Shown here: piece after piece, positions 56,323 to 64,000 of the stretch
Layout: each line of letters begins with the position of its first letter
How positions within the stretch are numbered: position 1 is the stretch's first letter
NCBI RefSeq assembly: GCF_030687715.1
Contig: NZ_CP117445.1
Coordinates: 251,501 to 315,500 of the forward strand
Length of the DNA: 64,000 bases
Direction of reading: 5' to 3'
DNA from: Pseudomonas sp. FP2196
GTDB lineage: Bacteria; Pseudomonadota; Gammaproteobacteria; Pseudomonadales; Pseudomonadaceae
Notes under the pieces: generated by a model
The model's database searches: none
The model's input: the letters and a program-made list of their open reading frames with translations, nothing else
What the model was told of the DNA's origin: nothing
Position numbers and translations under genes: made by a program

Positions 56323-57035
56323 ATGAAACGTCCGGCAGCGCGCCGCTGATGGTCAACCATCAGCCGTCGCGTACATTTGCCGAAGCCAGCCCGGTGGTGG
56401 CCGGTTACTTCACGGTGGCGTTTGTGTTCGGCTTGATGGCCGTCAACGCCGGGCTGCCATTGTGGCTGCCGGTAGCGATGTGTTTATTCGTGTATGCCGG
56501 CGCTTCACAATTCGCCGCGCTGGCGCTGATCTCCAGCGGTGCGTCGCTGACCACCATTGTGCTGACTACGTTCCTGATCAATGCGCGGCACATGCTGATG
56601 TCGGTCTACATGGCCAAAGCCTTGCGCGCATTGGGGCTCAGCCGCATGGAGCGCTGGTGCTACGCCGGTGGCCTGACCGACGAATCCTTCGCCTTCCACA
56701 GCGTGAAACTCGGCACTGGCGCACCGGTCAATGTGCGCTACCTGATTGGCTTCAACCTTTTCTGCCACACCGCGTGGGTGCTCGGCGGTCTGCTGGGCGC
56801 GGTGTGCGCGCAGTACGCAGCGCACCTGATCAAATATCAGCTCGACTACGCGCTGACCGCGATGATGCTCTACGTGCTGGTGTCGCTGTGCAATACCCGC
56901 AACAAGCTGATCGCCGCAGCAGCGGCCGTCATCTGCATGGGCGCACTGAGCCTGGTCGGCAACTCGCCGTTTAATGTGTTTATCGCCACGTTTGTGGGCT
57001 GCGGAGTGGGTGTATGCCTGACCAAACGTTCCTGA
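56319..57035 (+). CDS. azlC: Branched-chain amino acid exporter, large subunit
   Basis: 238-aa inner-membrane protein, AzlC family, with about seven hydrophobic segments and the family motifs AGASQFAALALISSGAS and FLINARHMLMSVYMAKAL, GGLTDESFAF. Together with AzlD it exports branched-chain amino acids. ATGA overlap with the acetyltransferase; 22-base overlap with azlD. Confidence 0.93.
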   Translation: MNETSGSAPLMVNHQPSRTFAEASPVVAGYFTVAFVFGLMAVNAGLPLWLPVAMCLFVYAGASQFAALALISSGASLTTIVLTTFLINARHMLMSVYMAKALRALGLSRMERWCYAGGLTDESFAFHSVKLGTGAPVNVRYLIGFNLFCHTAWVLGGLLGAVCAQYAAHLIKYQLDYALTAMMLYVLVSLCNTRNKLIAAAAAVICMGALSLVGNSPFNVFIATFVGCGVGVCLTKRS

Positions 57036-57331
57036 TTCTGGTAGTTGCGCTGATGATGGCCGTGACCTTCCTGCCACGGGCATTGCCCTTGCAAATCAAC
57101 ACCGAGCACTGGCCGCCGTTTATCGCGCGCGCGCTGGAATACTTGCCGGTGGCGATCGTCGCTGCGATCAGCCTGACTCCCTTGTTGATCAAGGATCAGC
57201 ACATACAGCTCGACCGCCCGGAATTTTATGCGGCGATTCCGACGTTGTTATGTGCGTATTTCAGCAAAAACCTCTTTCTCAGTGTGGCGGTTGGGACGGC
57301 TGCGTACATTGCGCTCGGCTCGTTCATGTAA
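57014..57331 (+). CDS. azlD: Branched-chain amino acid exporter, small subunit
   Basis: 105-aa membrane protein with four hydrophobic segments (FLILVVALMMAVTFLPRALPL at the start, the FLPRALPL motif is typical of AzlD). Overlaps azlC by 22 bases. Its last 84 bases are also read on the other strand by the LysR gene. Confidence 0.92.
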   Translation: MPDQTFLILVVALMMAVTFLPRALPLQINTEHWPPFIARALEYLPVAIVAAISLTPLLIKDQHIQLDRPEFYAAIPTLLCAYFSKNLFLSVAVGTAAYIALGSFM

Positions 57332-58174
57332 GGGCAGATCGACGACGTCGCTCAACGCCTGGTTGGACAACTCCGGATTGTTCACCGCCAGGCGCACTTC
57401 GAGGAAATCCTCGAACCCGGGGAAAATCGTCAGGCCGTTTTTCTGCGCGGCCTCTCGCGAGACCATGCCGACCGCATCCATTTGCGTGATCAGCGACAGG
57501 GTCAACGTCTCACTGCAGGAATAGACCATGCGCTGGCCGTTCTCGTGATTGCCCAGCCCGGCGTCGAGAAAACGCAAAAAGCTGTGGGAATACGGACAAT
57601 CTTCCGCAGGACGCACCTGAAATTTGTTGCCCAGCAACGTCAACGGATCGTTTTCCTGCCCGCAATGCGCGCCAACCACCTGCACCTGCACATCCGGCAG
57701 GACGATACTCGGCAAACCCGGACGCTGCGGGCCGATCAGCACCGCTAGGTCAAAGTCTTCATTCTTCAGCTTGCTGAGGTTTTCCATCGACTCGGCATAG
57801 CTGAATTCCATCTGATAATCGGGAAACACCTCAATCAGGCGTCCGATCATTCGCCGGTTGAAGTCAGGCGCCAAAGTGTTATTCAACGCGACCTTCAACG
57901 TGCGCTGCCCGGGCACTTTCAGTGCTTCGACCTTTTCTTCCATCTGTCGCGTGGCAATCAGCACTTTGTCGATATACGGCGTCAGCTCAGTGCCTTGCGG
58001 CGTCAGCGTCAGCCCTTTGTTGGAACGACGAAACAAGCGGAAACCGAACTGCTCTTCGACCTTGTTCAACTGCGCGGCCAACGCCTGCACAGTCAGGCAT
58101 GAATGCTCGGCTGCGGCCGACAACGAGCCGGTCTGCACGATGCGCATGAGGTTGCGTAAGGTTCTGCTATCCAT
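57248..58174 (-). CDS. LysR-family regulator, convergent with azlD
   Basis: 308 aa: HTH at 1-60 (MDSRTLRNLMRIVQTGSLSA, LTVQALAAQLNKVEEQFGFRLFRR) and effector domain about 92-290. The C-terminal 28 residues (ERNVRSRPNRHTEKEVFAEIRT at the end) are charged and lie antisense to the azlD end, so they are probably a read-through tail. It may regulate the dioxygenase-azlCD operon. Confidence 0.88.
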   Translation of the reverse strand: MDSRTLRNLMRIVQTGSLSAAAEHSCLTVQALAAQLNKVEEQFGFRLFRRSNKGLTLTPQGTELTPYIDKVLIATRQMEEKVEALKVPGQRTLKVALNNTLAPDFNRRMIGRLIEVFPDYQMEFSYAESMENLSKLKNEDFDLAVLIGPQRPGLPSIVLPDVQVQVVGAHCGQENDPLTLLGNKFQVRPAEDCPYSHSFLRFLDAGLGNHENGQRMVYSCSETLTLSLITQMDAVGMVSREAAQKNGLTIFPGFEDFLEVRLAVNNPELSNQALSDVVDLPLHERAERNVRSRPNRHTEKEVFAEIRT

Positions 58175-58507
58175 GGGTAATGCCCTCTGAAGTGGGCTGG
58201 GTATTGTTGTTTACGAGACTGCCGATCCGGCGCCATATGCCGGCTATATTCCTGCACCTGAGCATAGTTGTCGCGGGTTTAGTAGCGAATTGATGTCCCT
58301 GCCGATGGCTGGAAGCTGACACAGGATCGGGGTTTTTGATGACTTGAGGGTGATTAGGGTCAAAAAATACTCACGTGAAATAACAATTCTCGGCGTTTTT
58401 AACATTCATATTTGGGTAACGAGCTGATTCGTTAACGGATTAAAAGAAAACAAATATCCGTATCTGTACTAGGCTTGAAGTCATATCAGCTACCCATGGA
58501 GGCGGTC
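58175..58507. other. AT-rich divergent region LysR - RES/Xre
   Basis: 333 bases between divergent genes, poorer in GC than the backbone. It carries the 18-bp palindrome at 58417-58434 and the ribosome-binding site GGAGG of the antitoxin gene. No coding frame seen. Confidence 0.6.
58417..58434. promoter_or_regulatory. Operator palindrome of the RES-Xre operon
   Basis: TAACGA GCTGAT TCGTTA, perfect 6-base arms, 74 bases before the antitoxin start; likely autoregulatory site. Confidence 0.5.
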
Positions 58508-58918
58508 ATGCCCACCTCAACCCCAGCCCTCACCCCACGCGCACAACTCGACGCCCCTGAAGCCGGTCGCGTCGCGCTGAAGTTCTTCTTCAACCTCATG
58601 GAGCGTTGGGGCTGCAACGCCGATCAGCAACGGACGTTGCTCGGCGGAGTCGGCAACACCACGTTCTACAAATACAAACACCTGCCGCCGAACGTGCGCC
58701 TGCCCCACGACACTCTTGAACGCATCTCCTATCTGATGGGGATTCACAAGGCGTTGAGCATCATCTTCAGCAACAGCCGTGAGCGCGCTTATACGTGGGT
58801 CAGTAGTCCAAACACTGCCGCGCCTTTCAATGGTCGAACCGCGCTGGACTACATGCTGGCCGGGCGCGTTGTGGACATTGCCGATGTACGGCGCTACCTC
58901 GACGGAGTGCGCGGTTGA
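58508..58918 (+). CDS. Xre/MbcA-like antitoxin, DUF2384
   Basis: 136 aa from the ATG at 58508 (GGAGG about 6 bases upstream). N-terminal Xre-like helical domain (FFFNLMERWGCNADQQRTLL) and a C-terminal MbcA/ParS toxin-binding domain (GRTALDYMLAGRVVDIADVRRYLDG). Its stop overlaps the RES toxin start (TTGA). Neutralises the RES protein and binds the operator. Confidence 0.9.
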   Translation: MPTSTPALTPRAQLDAPEAGRVALKFFFNLMERWGCNADQQRTLLGGVGNTTFYKYKHLPPNVRLPHDTLERISYLMGIHKALSIIFSNSRERAYTWVSSPNTAAPFNGRTALDYMLAGRVVDIADVRRYLDGVRG

Positions 58919-59595
58919 ACGCGCCAGCGCTGGCCGATCCGCAGTGGCCGCGGGCCTATCGGATCGTCAACAGCAGCTTCCCGCCGATCGCGTTGTTCGA
59001 AGACGTACTCGATCCCGAAGACCTGGAAGTTGCCTACGCGATTGAAGCGCTGACCAATGATCGGCTGATAGAGCAGGCCGGGGTTCTCGCCCGAGTGCGT
59101 CCCGAAGATCGACTCTCCGGCCCCGGCTCGACTCCGGTGATGGCTGCGTTCACCCACATCGGCAAACGCAGTCGTTTCTGCGATGGCACCTTCGGCGTTT
59201 ACTACGCTGCGAGCAGTCAGGCTGCGGCCATCGCCGAGACTTGTTATCACCAGGAACGATTTCTAGCTGCTACACAGGAAGCGGATCTTGAGTTGACCAT
59301 GCGTACTTACGTCAATCGCGTGGTTAAACCGCTGCACGATATCCGCCACGATTTCCCCGATTTGCATCAACCCGATCCAGACGCCTATGGCCCGTCACAG
59401 GCTTTCGCCCGACAACTGCGCGAGTCTGAATCCTGGGGCCTGCTCTACAACAGCGTCCGCCTGCCGGGCCACGAGTGCGTCGCGGCGTTCCGGCCCCCGG
59501 CGGTATCGATTCCGAAGCAGGGGAAGCATCTGCGGTATGCGTGGAGTGCGAGTCAGCAGAAGATTTCGTTCGTGTTTGAGATCAGTGAGTTCTGA
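58915..59595 (+). CDS. RES-domain toxin
   Basis: 226 aa, TTG start overlapping the antitoxin stop, with GGAG in the antitoxin end as ribosome-binding site. The RES signature is readable: Arg in AYRIVNSS, Glu in AIAETCYHQE, Ser in LLYNSVRLPGHECVAAF. Members such as MbcT and Rv1989c-type toxins degrade NAD+. All three residues are kept. Confidence 0.9.
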   Translation: MNAPALADPQWPRAYRIVNSSFPPIALFEDVLDPEDLEVAYAIEALTNDRLIEQAGVLARVRPEDRLSGPGSTPVMAAFTHIGKRSRFCDGTFGVYYAASSQAAAIAETCYHQERFLAATQEADLELTMRTYVNRVVKPLHDIRHDFPDLHQPDPDAYGPSQAFARQLRESESWGLLYNSVRLPGHECVAAFRPPAVSIPKQGKHLRYAWSASQQKISFVFEISEF

Positions 59596-59652
59596 AACGC
59601 AAAAAAACCTCGCCGAACGGTGAGGGCTTCGTGTCGGCGGTTTACGTCAATG

Positions 59653-59877
59653 TGTAGTGGTTTAATGAAACCGGACACACATTTAGGTGAGAATGCTCGC
59701 CAGATCGAGGTGTCGGATGTCCAAACTACGCCGTTCCTTTTCTGCTGAATTCAAACGCGAGGCTGCCGACCTCGTGCTCAAGCAAAACTACAGCTACATC
59801 GAAGCCAGCCGTTTTACTCGGCGTCGGCGAATCGGCTCTGCCTCGCTGGGTTGATCAGGTTCAGCAGGAGCGCCAAG
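59653..59877 (+). mobile_element. IS3-family remnant, left end
   Basis: Begins with the inverted-repeat-like end TGTAGTGGTTTAATGAAACC and contains the start of orfA. Only about 225 bases remain; there is no orfB, no right end and no target duplication. The right border is where the HTH gene begins. Confidence 0.8.
59717..59854 (+). pseudogene. IS3 OrfA fragment, frameshifted
   Basis: MSKLRRSFSAEFKREAADLV then KQNYSYIEASR is the OrfA N-terminus; it shifts frame after ASR, and the expected LGVGESALPRWVDQVQQERQG continues in another frame to about 59876. 45 of about 100 residues in frame. Not functional. Confidence 0.85.
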
Positions 59878-60135
59878 GTGTCTGAACTGGAGCAACTCCA
59901 GCAGGACTTGCTGGAATCTGTACGTCAGATGAACACCGCAAAGGCCGCGCGCGTAACGCAGGTGCCGCTCTCTGCGGCAGCAAAAGCACGCACCAAGGTG
60001 GGCGTTTCTCAAAGTGCGTTTGCCAAACCAATCGGTGTGAGTCTGCGGACATTGCAGGATTGGGAGCAGGGTCGTAGGCAGCCGACAGGTGCAGCGCAAA
60101 GCCTGTTGCGTTTTGCAAGTCAGCATCCTGCTTGA
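59878..60135 (+). CDS. HTH protein, NadS/HigA-like antitoxin without toxin
   Basis: 85 aa with GTG start; AGGAG 7 bases upstream lies in the IS remnant. Xre-type HTH at about 45-75 (VGVSQSAFAKPIGVSLRTLQ, DWEQGRRQPTGAAQSLLRF), like the antitoxins of RelE/HigB pairs. No toxin gene adjoins it, so it looks like the surviving half of a system cut by the IS. The N-terminus may be altered. Confidence 0.7.
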   Translation: MSELEQLQQDLLESVRQMNTAKAARVTQVPLSAAAKARTKVGVSQSAFAKPIGVSLRTLQDWEQGRRQPTGAAQSLLRFASQHPA

Positions 60136-60140
60136 GATCT

Positions 60141-60184
60141 GAAATAACAAAGCCCCTGCATTTCTCCAGGGGCTTTTTTTGTAA
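60141..60184. repeat. Direct repeat copy 1, tRNA-Thr terminator duplicate
   Basis: ACAAAGCCCCTGCATTTCT then CCAGGGGCTT and a T-run: nearly identical to 61551-61594 over about 44 bases. It also works as a terminator for either side. Confidence 0.8.
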
Positions 60185-60199
60185 TGTATGCCTTGCCGC

Positions 60200-61357
60200 C
60201 TAACTCCCTTCTATCAAAGCCCGCTCTTCCAGCCAGATCTCTTGAACAAACTGATCTGTAATCGCGTAAATCCCATGCCCGCGTCGCATGATGATGTTCT
60301 CGGCAACCAGCGCAATCACTACCGGTTGAATCTCTTCGACCCGCACCTCTCGCCCGACGGACTTTGAATATTCAGTCGCTGCGTCTGTGGAAAAAATTCC
60401 GCGAGCATCGCCTTCTGTAGATGCGATCTTGTTGAAAACGGCTTGAGCGAGGCTGCCCAGTTGCTCGACTTTTTCCAGCTCGATGCTCGCCGCTGCCGAG
60501 CGCAATGTGCTGGCGATTACCGGTAGGAACACATCGGGCTCGCCCTCTTGCTGTAAGAGTTGGCGTAGGGCCTTCAGCATTTCTTCAGGTCGATTTCCCA
60601 AAGTGTTAAACGCTTCGACAGCGGCTTCGAGAGACGGCAACTTGTCCTTCTTCACTGTCATTGCGAGCCGGTTGAGCAGGAATTCAACGTAATCGCCTTT
60701 CAGCAATGGATAGGCTGCTGACGTGGCGCCGGAAAAGGCGTGGTTGCGTTTGGCGGTCAGTTCGCTGACTTGCGCTCTGTGGGAGCCGGTTCCGATGAAC
60801 AGAAAGTAGCCGGGAGTATTGGGGCGGGGGTTGATTGCATCGCGGGCGGCTTTGAGCGCCAGCAGTAGCTGATTACCGTCGTCTGAGGAAATGGCGTGCT
60901 GCACTTCGTCAATGATCAGCACCAGATCAGTCTTGGCTTGATCTACAACCTCTGTGAGTGCTTGTGCCAGTGTCGGGCCGTCGGCGCTGCCAATGCTGTC
61001 GAGTTTGAAGCCGAACTTAAATCCAGCGGCGCCGATTTCAACATTGCTGACCCGCTTGAAGGTTTCCAAGGCAGAGGAACCCGGCGTTTGCAGGTCTTTC
61101 AGGGTTTTCTGGATGGCGTTGTGCACGAGTGTTGCCGGGTTGGCCAGAGTGTCGCTCCATAAGTCGACGTAAATGACCAATGCACCTGCTTCTTCCAGGG
61201 CCGGGATGAGATCATTCCTCAGAAACGTCGTTTTACCTGTGCGACGCAGACCAGATAGAAATAGACCTGAGCGCAGACCTTCGTCGAGTACGCCTGGATT
61301 GAGAAGCTGGTTTGCCATTGACTCAGCCAGTTCAGGACGCTGAAAAATGCTGCTCAT
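60200..61357 (-). CDS. AAA/STAND-type ATPase
   Basis: 385-aa ATPase with Walker A GLRRTGKTT (about 36-44), Walker B LVLIIDEVQHA (about 143-153) and an arginine-bearing sensor-like stretch (FIGTGSHRAQVSELTAKRN), then a winged-helix-like C-terminal half. It resembles the archaeal-type ATPase / ORC1-like group of stand-alone ATPases often found in mobile regions. AAGGTG lies 7 bases before the ATG. It is the only gene between two copies of the tRNA-Thr terminator. Function unknown; defence is possible but unproven. Confidence 0.75.
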   Translation of the reverse strand: MSSIFQRPELAESMANQLLNPGVLDEGLRSGLFLSGLRRTGKTTFLRNDLIPALEEAGALVIYVDLWSDTLANPATLVHNAIQKTLKDLQTPGSSALETFKRVSNVEIGAAGFKFGFKLDSIGSADGPTLAQALTEVVDQAKTDLVLIIDEVQHAISSDDGNQLLLALKAARDAINPRPNTPGYFLFIGTGSHRAQVSELTAKRNHAFSGATSAAYPLLKGDYVEFLLNRLAMTVKKDKLPSLEAAVEAFNTLGNRPEEMLKALRQLLQQEGEPDVFLPVIASTLRSAAASIELEKVEQLGSLAQAVFNKIASTEGDARGIFSTDAATEYSKSVGREVRVEEIQPVVIALVAENIIMRRGHGIYAITDQFVQEIWLEERALIEGS

Positions 61358-61550
61358 ACGATTACACCTTTTTATGTGTACACCATAATTATTGCTATTT
61401 CATAATTTAGCATAAAGACGGAAATGTGGACCGTCGGTTCAGAGTCCGCGCTTTTGAAGTGTGTAAGAGGAAGTGTGGCTAATCGCGCGAAGTGCGAGGG
61501 GAGAAGCTATTTTCACTGAGGGTGAAATTGCCAGGAATATAAACACCCCA

Positions 61551-61594
61551 GAAACAACAAAGCCCCTGCATTTCTGCAGGGGCTTCGTTTTGTA
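61551..61594. repeat. Direct repeat copy 2, tRNA-Thr terminator
   Basis: ACAAAGCCCCTGCATTTCT then GCAGGGGCTTCGTTTTGTA; directly downstream of tRNA-Thr on the minus strand. Read from the tRNA it is a stem followed by TTTGTTGTTT, a terminator. Confidence 0.85.
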
Positions 61595-61670
<76 letters not shown>

Positions 61671-61745
61671 GTGTGGGCGACGATTATAGCGATTGGGAAG
61701 ATCCTGTAAACCCCTGAATTCAGACTATTTTTGCATCCGGCTGAA

Positions 61746-62582
61746 TCAAGCCCTACGCAGCACATTTCGCAGCGTTTGAACGGCCTTCACGGTGCGGCTG
61801 TTTTGCAGGGCAGACAGTTGCGCTTCGGCCTGTTCGGCGCGCTTCAGAGCGATCGCCAGTTGTTGTTCGGTGTCGAGTTCGGCTGGGCTGAGCGGGTGGG
61901 CGAAGGCGTGGCCTTTGCACAATTGGAAGTTGTCGAGGTTGCACGGCGGGATGTCGAAAGCCGGTTTGAGCTGTATGTATTCGTGGGCGAGGAACCAGGT
62001 GTTGAGGCCGTCGAAGAGGATCGCTTGGTAACCGGCGGCGGTGACCAGCGGTTCCCAGGTGTGGTCGCGCTCCCATGGGGTTTCGATGACGATGATCCAG
62101 GGGCGGAAGCGCGTGAAGTCCATGCCGCGCAGGACGCTTTCTTCATGGCCTTCGACGTCGATTTTCAGAAAGTGGATCGGCCGATCAGCGGCATATTGTT
62201 CGCAGATCGACGTCAGCGTACGGGCCTTCACGGTGAGGCTGCGCACGTCCATGCCCTGATCTTTGTGTTGCTGGGCGATCGCCGGGTCGGCGGTGGACAG
62301 GCCGGTGTCGGGGATGGCGTAGAAGGTCATTTCGCCGGGCTGGTCGCTGGCGATGCATTGCACGGTGGCGTCGCGTGGGCGCTGCTGGCAGAGGGCGTCG
62401 TAGTAATTCTGCATCGGTTCGACGTTGACGCCTTTCCATCCGTGGTCATAGAAGGCTTTGGTGACCGAGTCGTGATTCGGGTCGTTGGCTCCGACATCGA
62501 TATAGAAGCCCTGTTCGACTTGCTTGAGGGCGCGCCACAAGCGGACGTCTTCGAAATTCTGCGCATAAGAAATGAACGTCAC
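61746..62582 (-). CDS. FkbM-family methyltransferase
   Basis: 278 aa from a GTG at 62582 (AGGAAG upstream). SAM-binding motif FYIDVGANDPNHDSVTKAFYD (about 27-47), VNVEPMQNYYDAL, and the FkbM signature HFLKIDVEGHEESVLRGMDF (about 135-155). The C-terminal 40 residues are a coiled coil (QQLAIALKRAEQAEAQLSAL). The family O-methylates sugars and polyketides; the coiled coil is common in polysaccharide-cluster members. Confidence 0.9.
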   Translation of the reverse strand: MTFISYAQNFEDVRLWRALKQVEQGFYIDVGANDPNHDSVTKAFYDHGWKGVNVEPMQNYYDALCQQRPRDATVQCIASDQPGEMTFYAIPDTGLSTADPAIAQQHKDQGMDVRSLTVKARTLTSICEQYAADRPIHFLKIDVEGHEESVLRGMDFTRFRPWIIVIETPWERDHTWEPLVTAAGYQAILFDGLNTWFLAHEYIQLKPAFDIPPCNLDNFQLCKGHAFAHPLSPAELDTEQQLAIALKRAEQAEAQLSALQNSRTVKAVQTLRNVLRRA

Positions 62583-62928
62583 GGTCGCTTCCTGTCGTTT
62601 GATTTGTTCTTGTCGGGACGCGTGCTGGCGGCACGTTGTGGCCTTGTATACCAAGGCTGGACAGACGTCGCGAATTATTCGCGGCTAACGGGCGAATTTC
62701 GGCGGTTATGTCGTTTTGATTGGCGGCTTATGCACAACTGGCTGGGCTGAATCTGTGTTTATGCGGACTTTTGTGGACGCGTTCTCATTTTGTTCGCAAA
62801 TCCCTGTTTTATTGGTTTTTTATCAATGTGAACAAAAAATGAACAGAGCTGTTAATGCCTCTAAACAGGCGTAAATATTGGATCCAAGCAAAATTCATCA
62901 ACAGAGTTATCCACAGGGTGACGATGTT
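62583..62928. other. Intergenic region between two methyltransferase genes
   Basis: 346 bases, AT-rich at 62760-62900. It contains TTATGCACA (62728-62736) and TTATCCACA (62907-62915), both matching DnaA boxes, with no other origin feature. No gene seen. Confidence 0.5.
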
Positions 62929-64000
62929 TTATGCGCGTTCGGCCAATAGCAGCAGGTTCCGAGGTGTGAGGGGTGTTTCGCAAAAGGTGCCAAGGCGTAC
63001 GACGTAGCCCTGTTCGACGAGGAAAAGTGCCCGATCCAGATTCAGCCAAAGCTCCAGCGGCCGTCGGAATAATCCGCGCAACAGTTCCAGGTTGCGAACT
63101 TCGGCTAACCGCTGCCAACCAGCGGCCTCCAACGCTGACCAATCTGGCGTACCGACTGTGGATAACTCTTTTAGAACGGCCAGATCGCGACAGTAATCGG
63201 CGAAGGGTTTGTCCAGCCAGGCACTGGGCAGCGAGGGGGTCGGCAAGTATTCGTCGAGTCTGCGTACTTGCCGTTGCAGCAGGTCGAAAGCCAGTCGTCG
63301 GGCCATGGAGGTGTCGCGCTGACGTCGGACCCGTGCACCGGCGGTGACGGTTTCGCTCATCGGCAACGCCAGATCTTCCCGCGAGAGTTTTAGGAGCGAT
63401 GCCGATGCGGGGGAGGACAATGCCTGATATTCGCTGCAACTGATGCGGTTGTAGCAGCAAGGCGCGATCGCCATTTGCTGGCAACCGACAGCGCTGGCCA
63501 GTTGCATGAGGCGAACATGCAGATCGCCACAAGCGTGGAGGGCCACGGGAGTATGGATTGCGCTCAATACGGCTGAGGCTTGCGGAGCCAGTACATCCTG
63601 TTCCACGTGCACAGCGTGCAAGTGATGACGCTGACTCAAGGCCTGACCGCTGGCGACCAATTGAGGATCATATTCAATGCACGTCAGTAATTGACCCGTG
63701 CCCAACAAGCGCCGACCCAAGTGTCCCTTGCCTGAACACCAATCCAGCCAATGCGTTGGTTGCGAAGCGAATGACAGGCGGCTGGCAAACGCCTCGATCT
63801 GCTGCCACTTGCGTCCGGGTACATCGACATTCAATCGAAGGCCTGCGGTTTCCAGCTCATGCCCCGGCAACTCACCGACTGCGCTGAGTTCAGCCGACAA
63901 CGCCGCCAATGAAGCAAAAGGCTCCGGCGCATCGACAAGATCAGCAGGTTGGTTATGAGCGTTTTCCGCATCCTCCAGCGACCGCCCGCGTAGCCACAAG
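62929..64000 (-). CDS. SAM-dependent methyltransferase, N-terminus beyond the window
   Basis: At least 357 residues in frame to the right edge. The class-I fold is visible at WLDWCSGKGHLGRRLLGTG (about 88-106) followed by LTCIEYDPQLVASGQAL, and ALHACGDLHVRLMQLA. The ACCYNR motif (MAIAPCCYNRIS) recalls the Trm13/GSTCD-like methyltransferases. Substrate unknown. Confidence 0.75.
   Translation of the reverse strand, partial: LWLRGRSLEDAENAHNQPADLVDAPEPFASLAALSAELSAVGELPGHELETAGLRLNVDVPGRKWQQIEAFASRLSFASQPTHWLDWCSGKGHLGRRLLGTGQLLTCIEYDPQLVASGQALSQRHHLHAVHVEQDVLAPQASAVLSAIHTPVALHACGDLHVRLMQLASAVGCQQMAIAPCCYNRISCSEYQALSSPASASLLKLSREDLALPMSETVTAGARVRRQRDTSMARRLAFDLLQRQVRRLDEYLPTPSLPSAWLDKPFADYCRDLAVLKELSTVGTPDWSALEAAGWQRLAEVRNLELLRGLFRRPLELWLNLDRALFLVEQGYVVRLGTFCETPLTPRNLLLLAERA

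Noticed and set aside
62728..63166. Three DnaA-box matches (62728, 62907, 63158) as a possible origin
   Set aside because: Only scattered 9-mers, no AT-rich unwinding element with ordered boxes, no dnaA or dnaN nearby, and similar matches occur by chance inside recQ.

Overview
The window is a chromosomal segment of a Pseudomonas, most likely from the P. fluorescens species complex. Three things point there. First, the backbone gene order gshA - thioesterase - tex - ompR/envZ (amgRS) - rimK/rimB/rimA - hslR - PAP2 - hslO - pckA, followed later by recQ, 3-hydroxyacyl-CoA dehydrogenase, fdhF/fdhD, lysM, yrfG, nudE, cysQ, dctBD and rmlC, matches what I remember of the pseudomonad block from about PA5203 to PA5164. 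Second, the intergenic spaces are full of paired palindromic REP-type repeats of the fluorescent pseudomonads. Third, base composition and codon use are GC-rich and uniform outside a few accessory patches. There is one tRNA gene (Thr-TGT) and no rRNA or CRISPR array.

Layout. 1-11.6 kb: sulfur and osmolyte metabolism (dcyD fragment, epsC serine acetyltransferase, a BCCT choline/betaine carrier behind a perfect 30-bp palindrome, a decayed flavin monooxygenase, an aldo-keto reductase, the tauABCD taurine operon, gshA). 11.8-22.9 kb: conserved housekeeping (tex, ompR/envZ, the rimABK ribosome-modification operon including a 42-aa rimA candidate, the heat-shock/redox proteins hslR and hslO, pckA). 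22.9-27.2 kb: a lower-GC accessory patch with a hipBA toxin-antitoxin pair behind repeated operators and an alpha/beta-hydrolase bracketed by two paralogous small proteins. 27.2-44.3 kb: backbone again (RecQ-like helicase, CoA enzymes, a formate-dehydrogenase-like molybdoenzyme with fdhD and a LysR regulator, LysM/BON protein, nucleotidase, nudE, cysQ, dctBD, rmlC). 44.5-49.7 kb: a three-domain kinase / peptidase-M23-like / class-III aminotransferase fusion followed by the agmatine-to-putrescine genes aguBA. 50.3-54.9 kb: a TonB siderophore receptor with a Fur-like site, a DsbA-family protein and an OprD porin with a terminator in its leader. 55.1-58.2 kb: a tightly overlapping operon of a free-amino-acid 2-oxoglutarate dioxygenase, a GNAT acetyltransferase and the two-part exporter AzlCD, met head-on by a LysR gene. 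58.4-61.7 kb: a small accessory hotspot beside tRNA-Thr (RES-Xre toxin-antitoxin, IS3 remnant, orphan HTH gene, AAA ATPase between duplicated terminators). 61.7-64 kb: an FkbM methyltransferase and a second methyltransferase cut by the window edge.

The best candidates for undescribed biology are the dioxygenase-acetyltransferase-AzlCD operon (a proposed hydroxylate / acetylate / export pathway for a branched-chain-type amino acid), the trimodular fusion beside aguBA, the hydrolase bracketed by paralogous small proteins, and the AAA ATPase apparently inserted at a tRNA terminator. All functions come from reading the sequence and recalling protein families; no database search was run.
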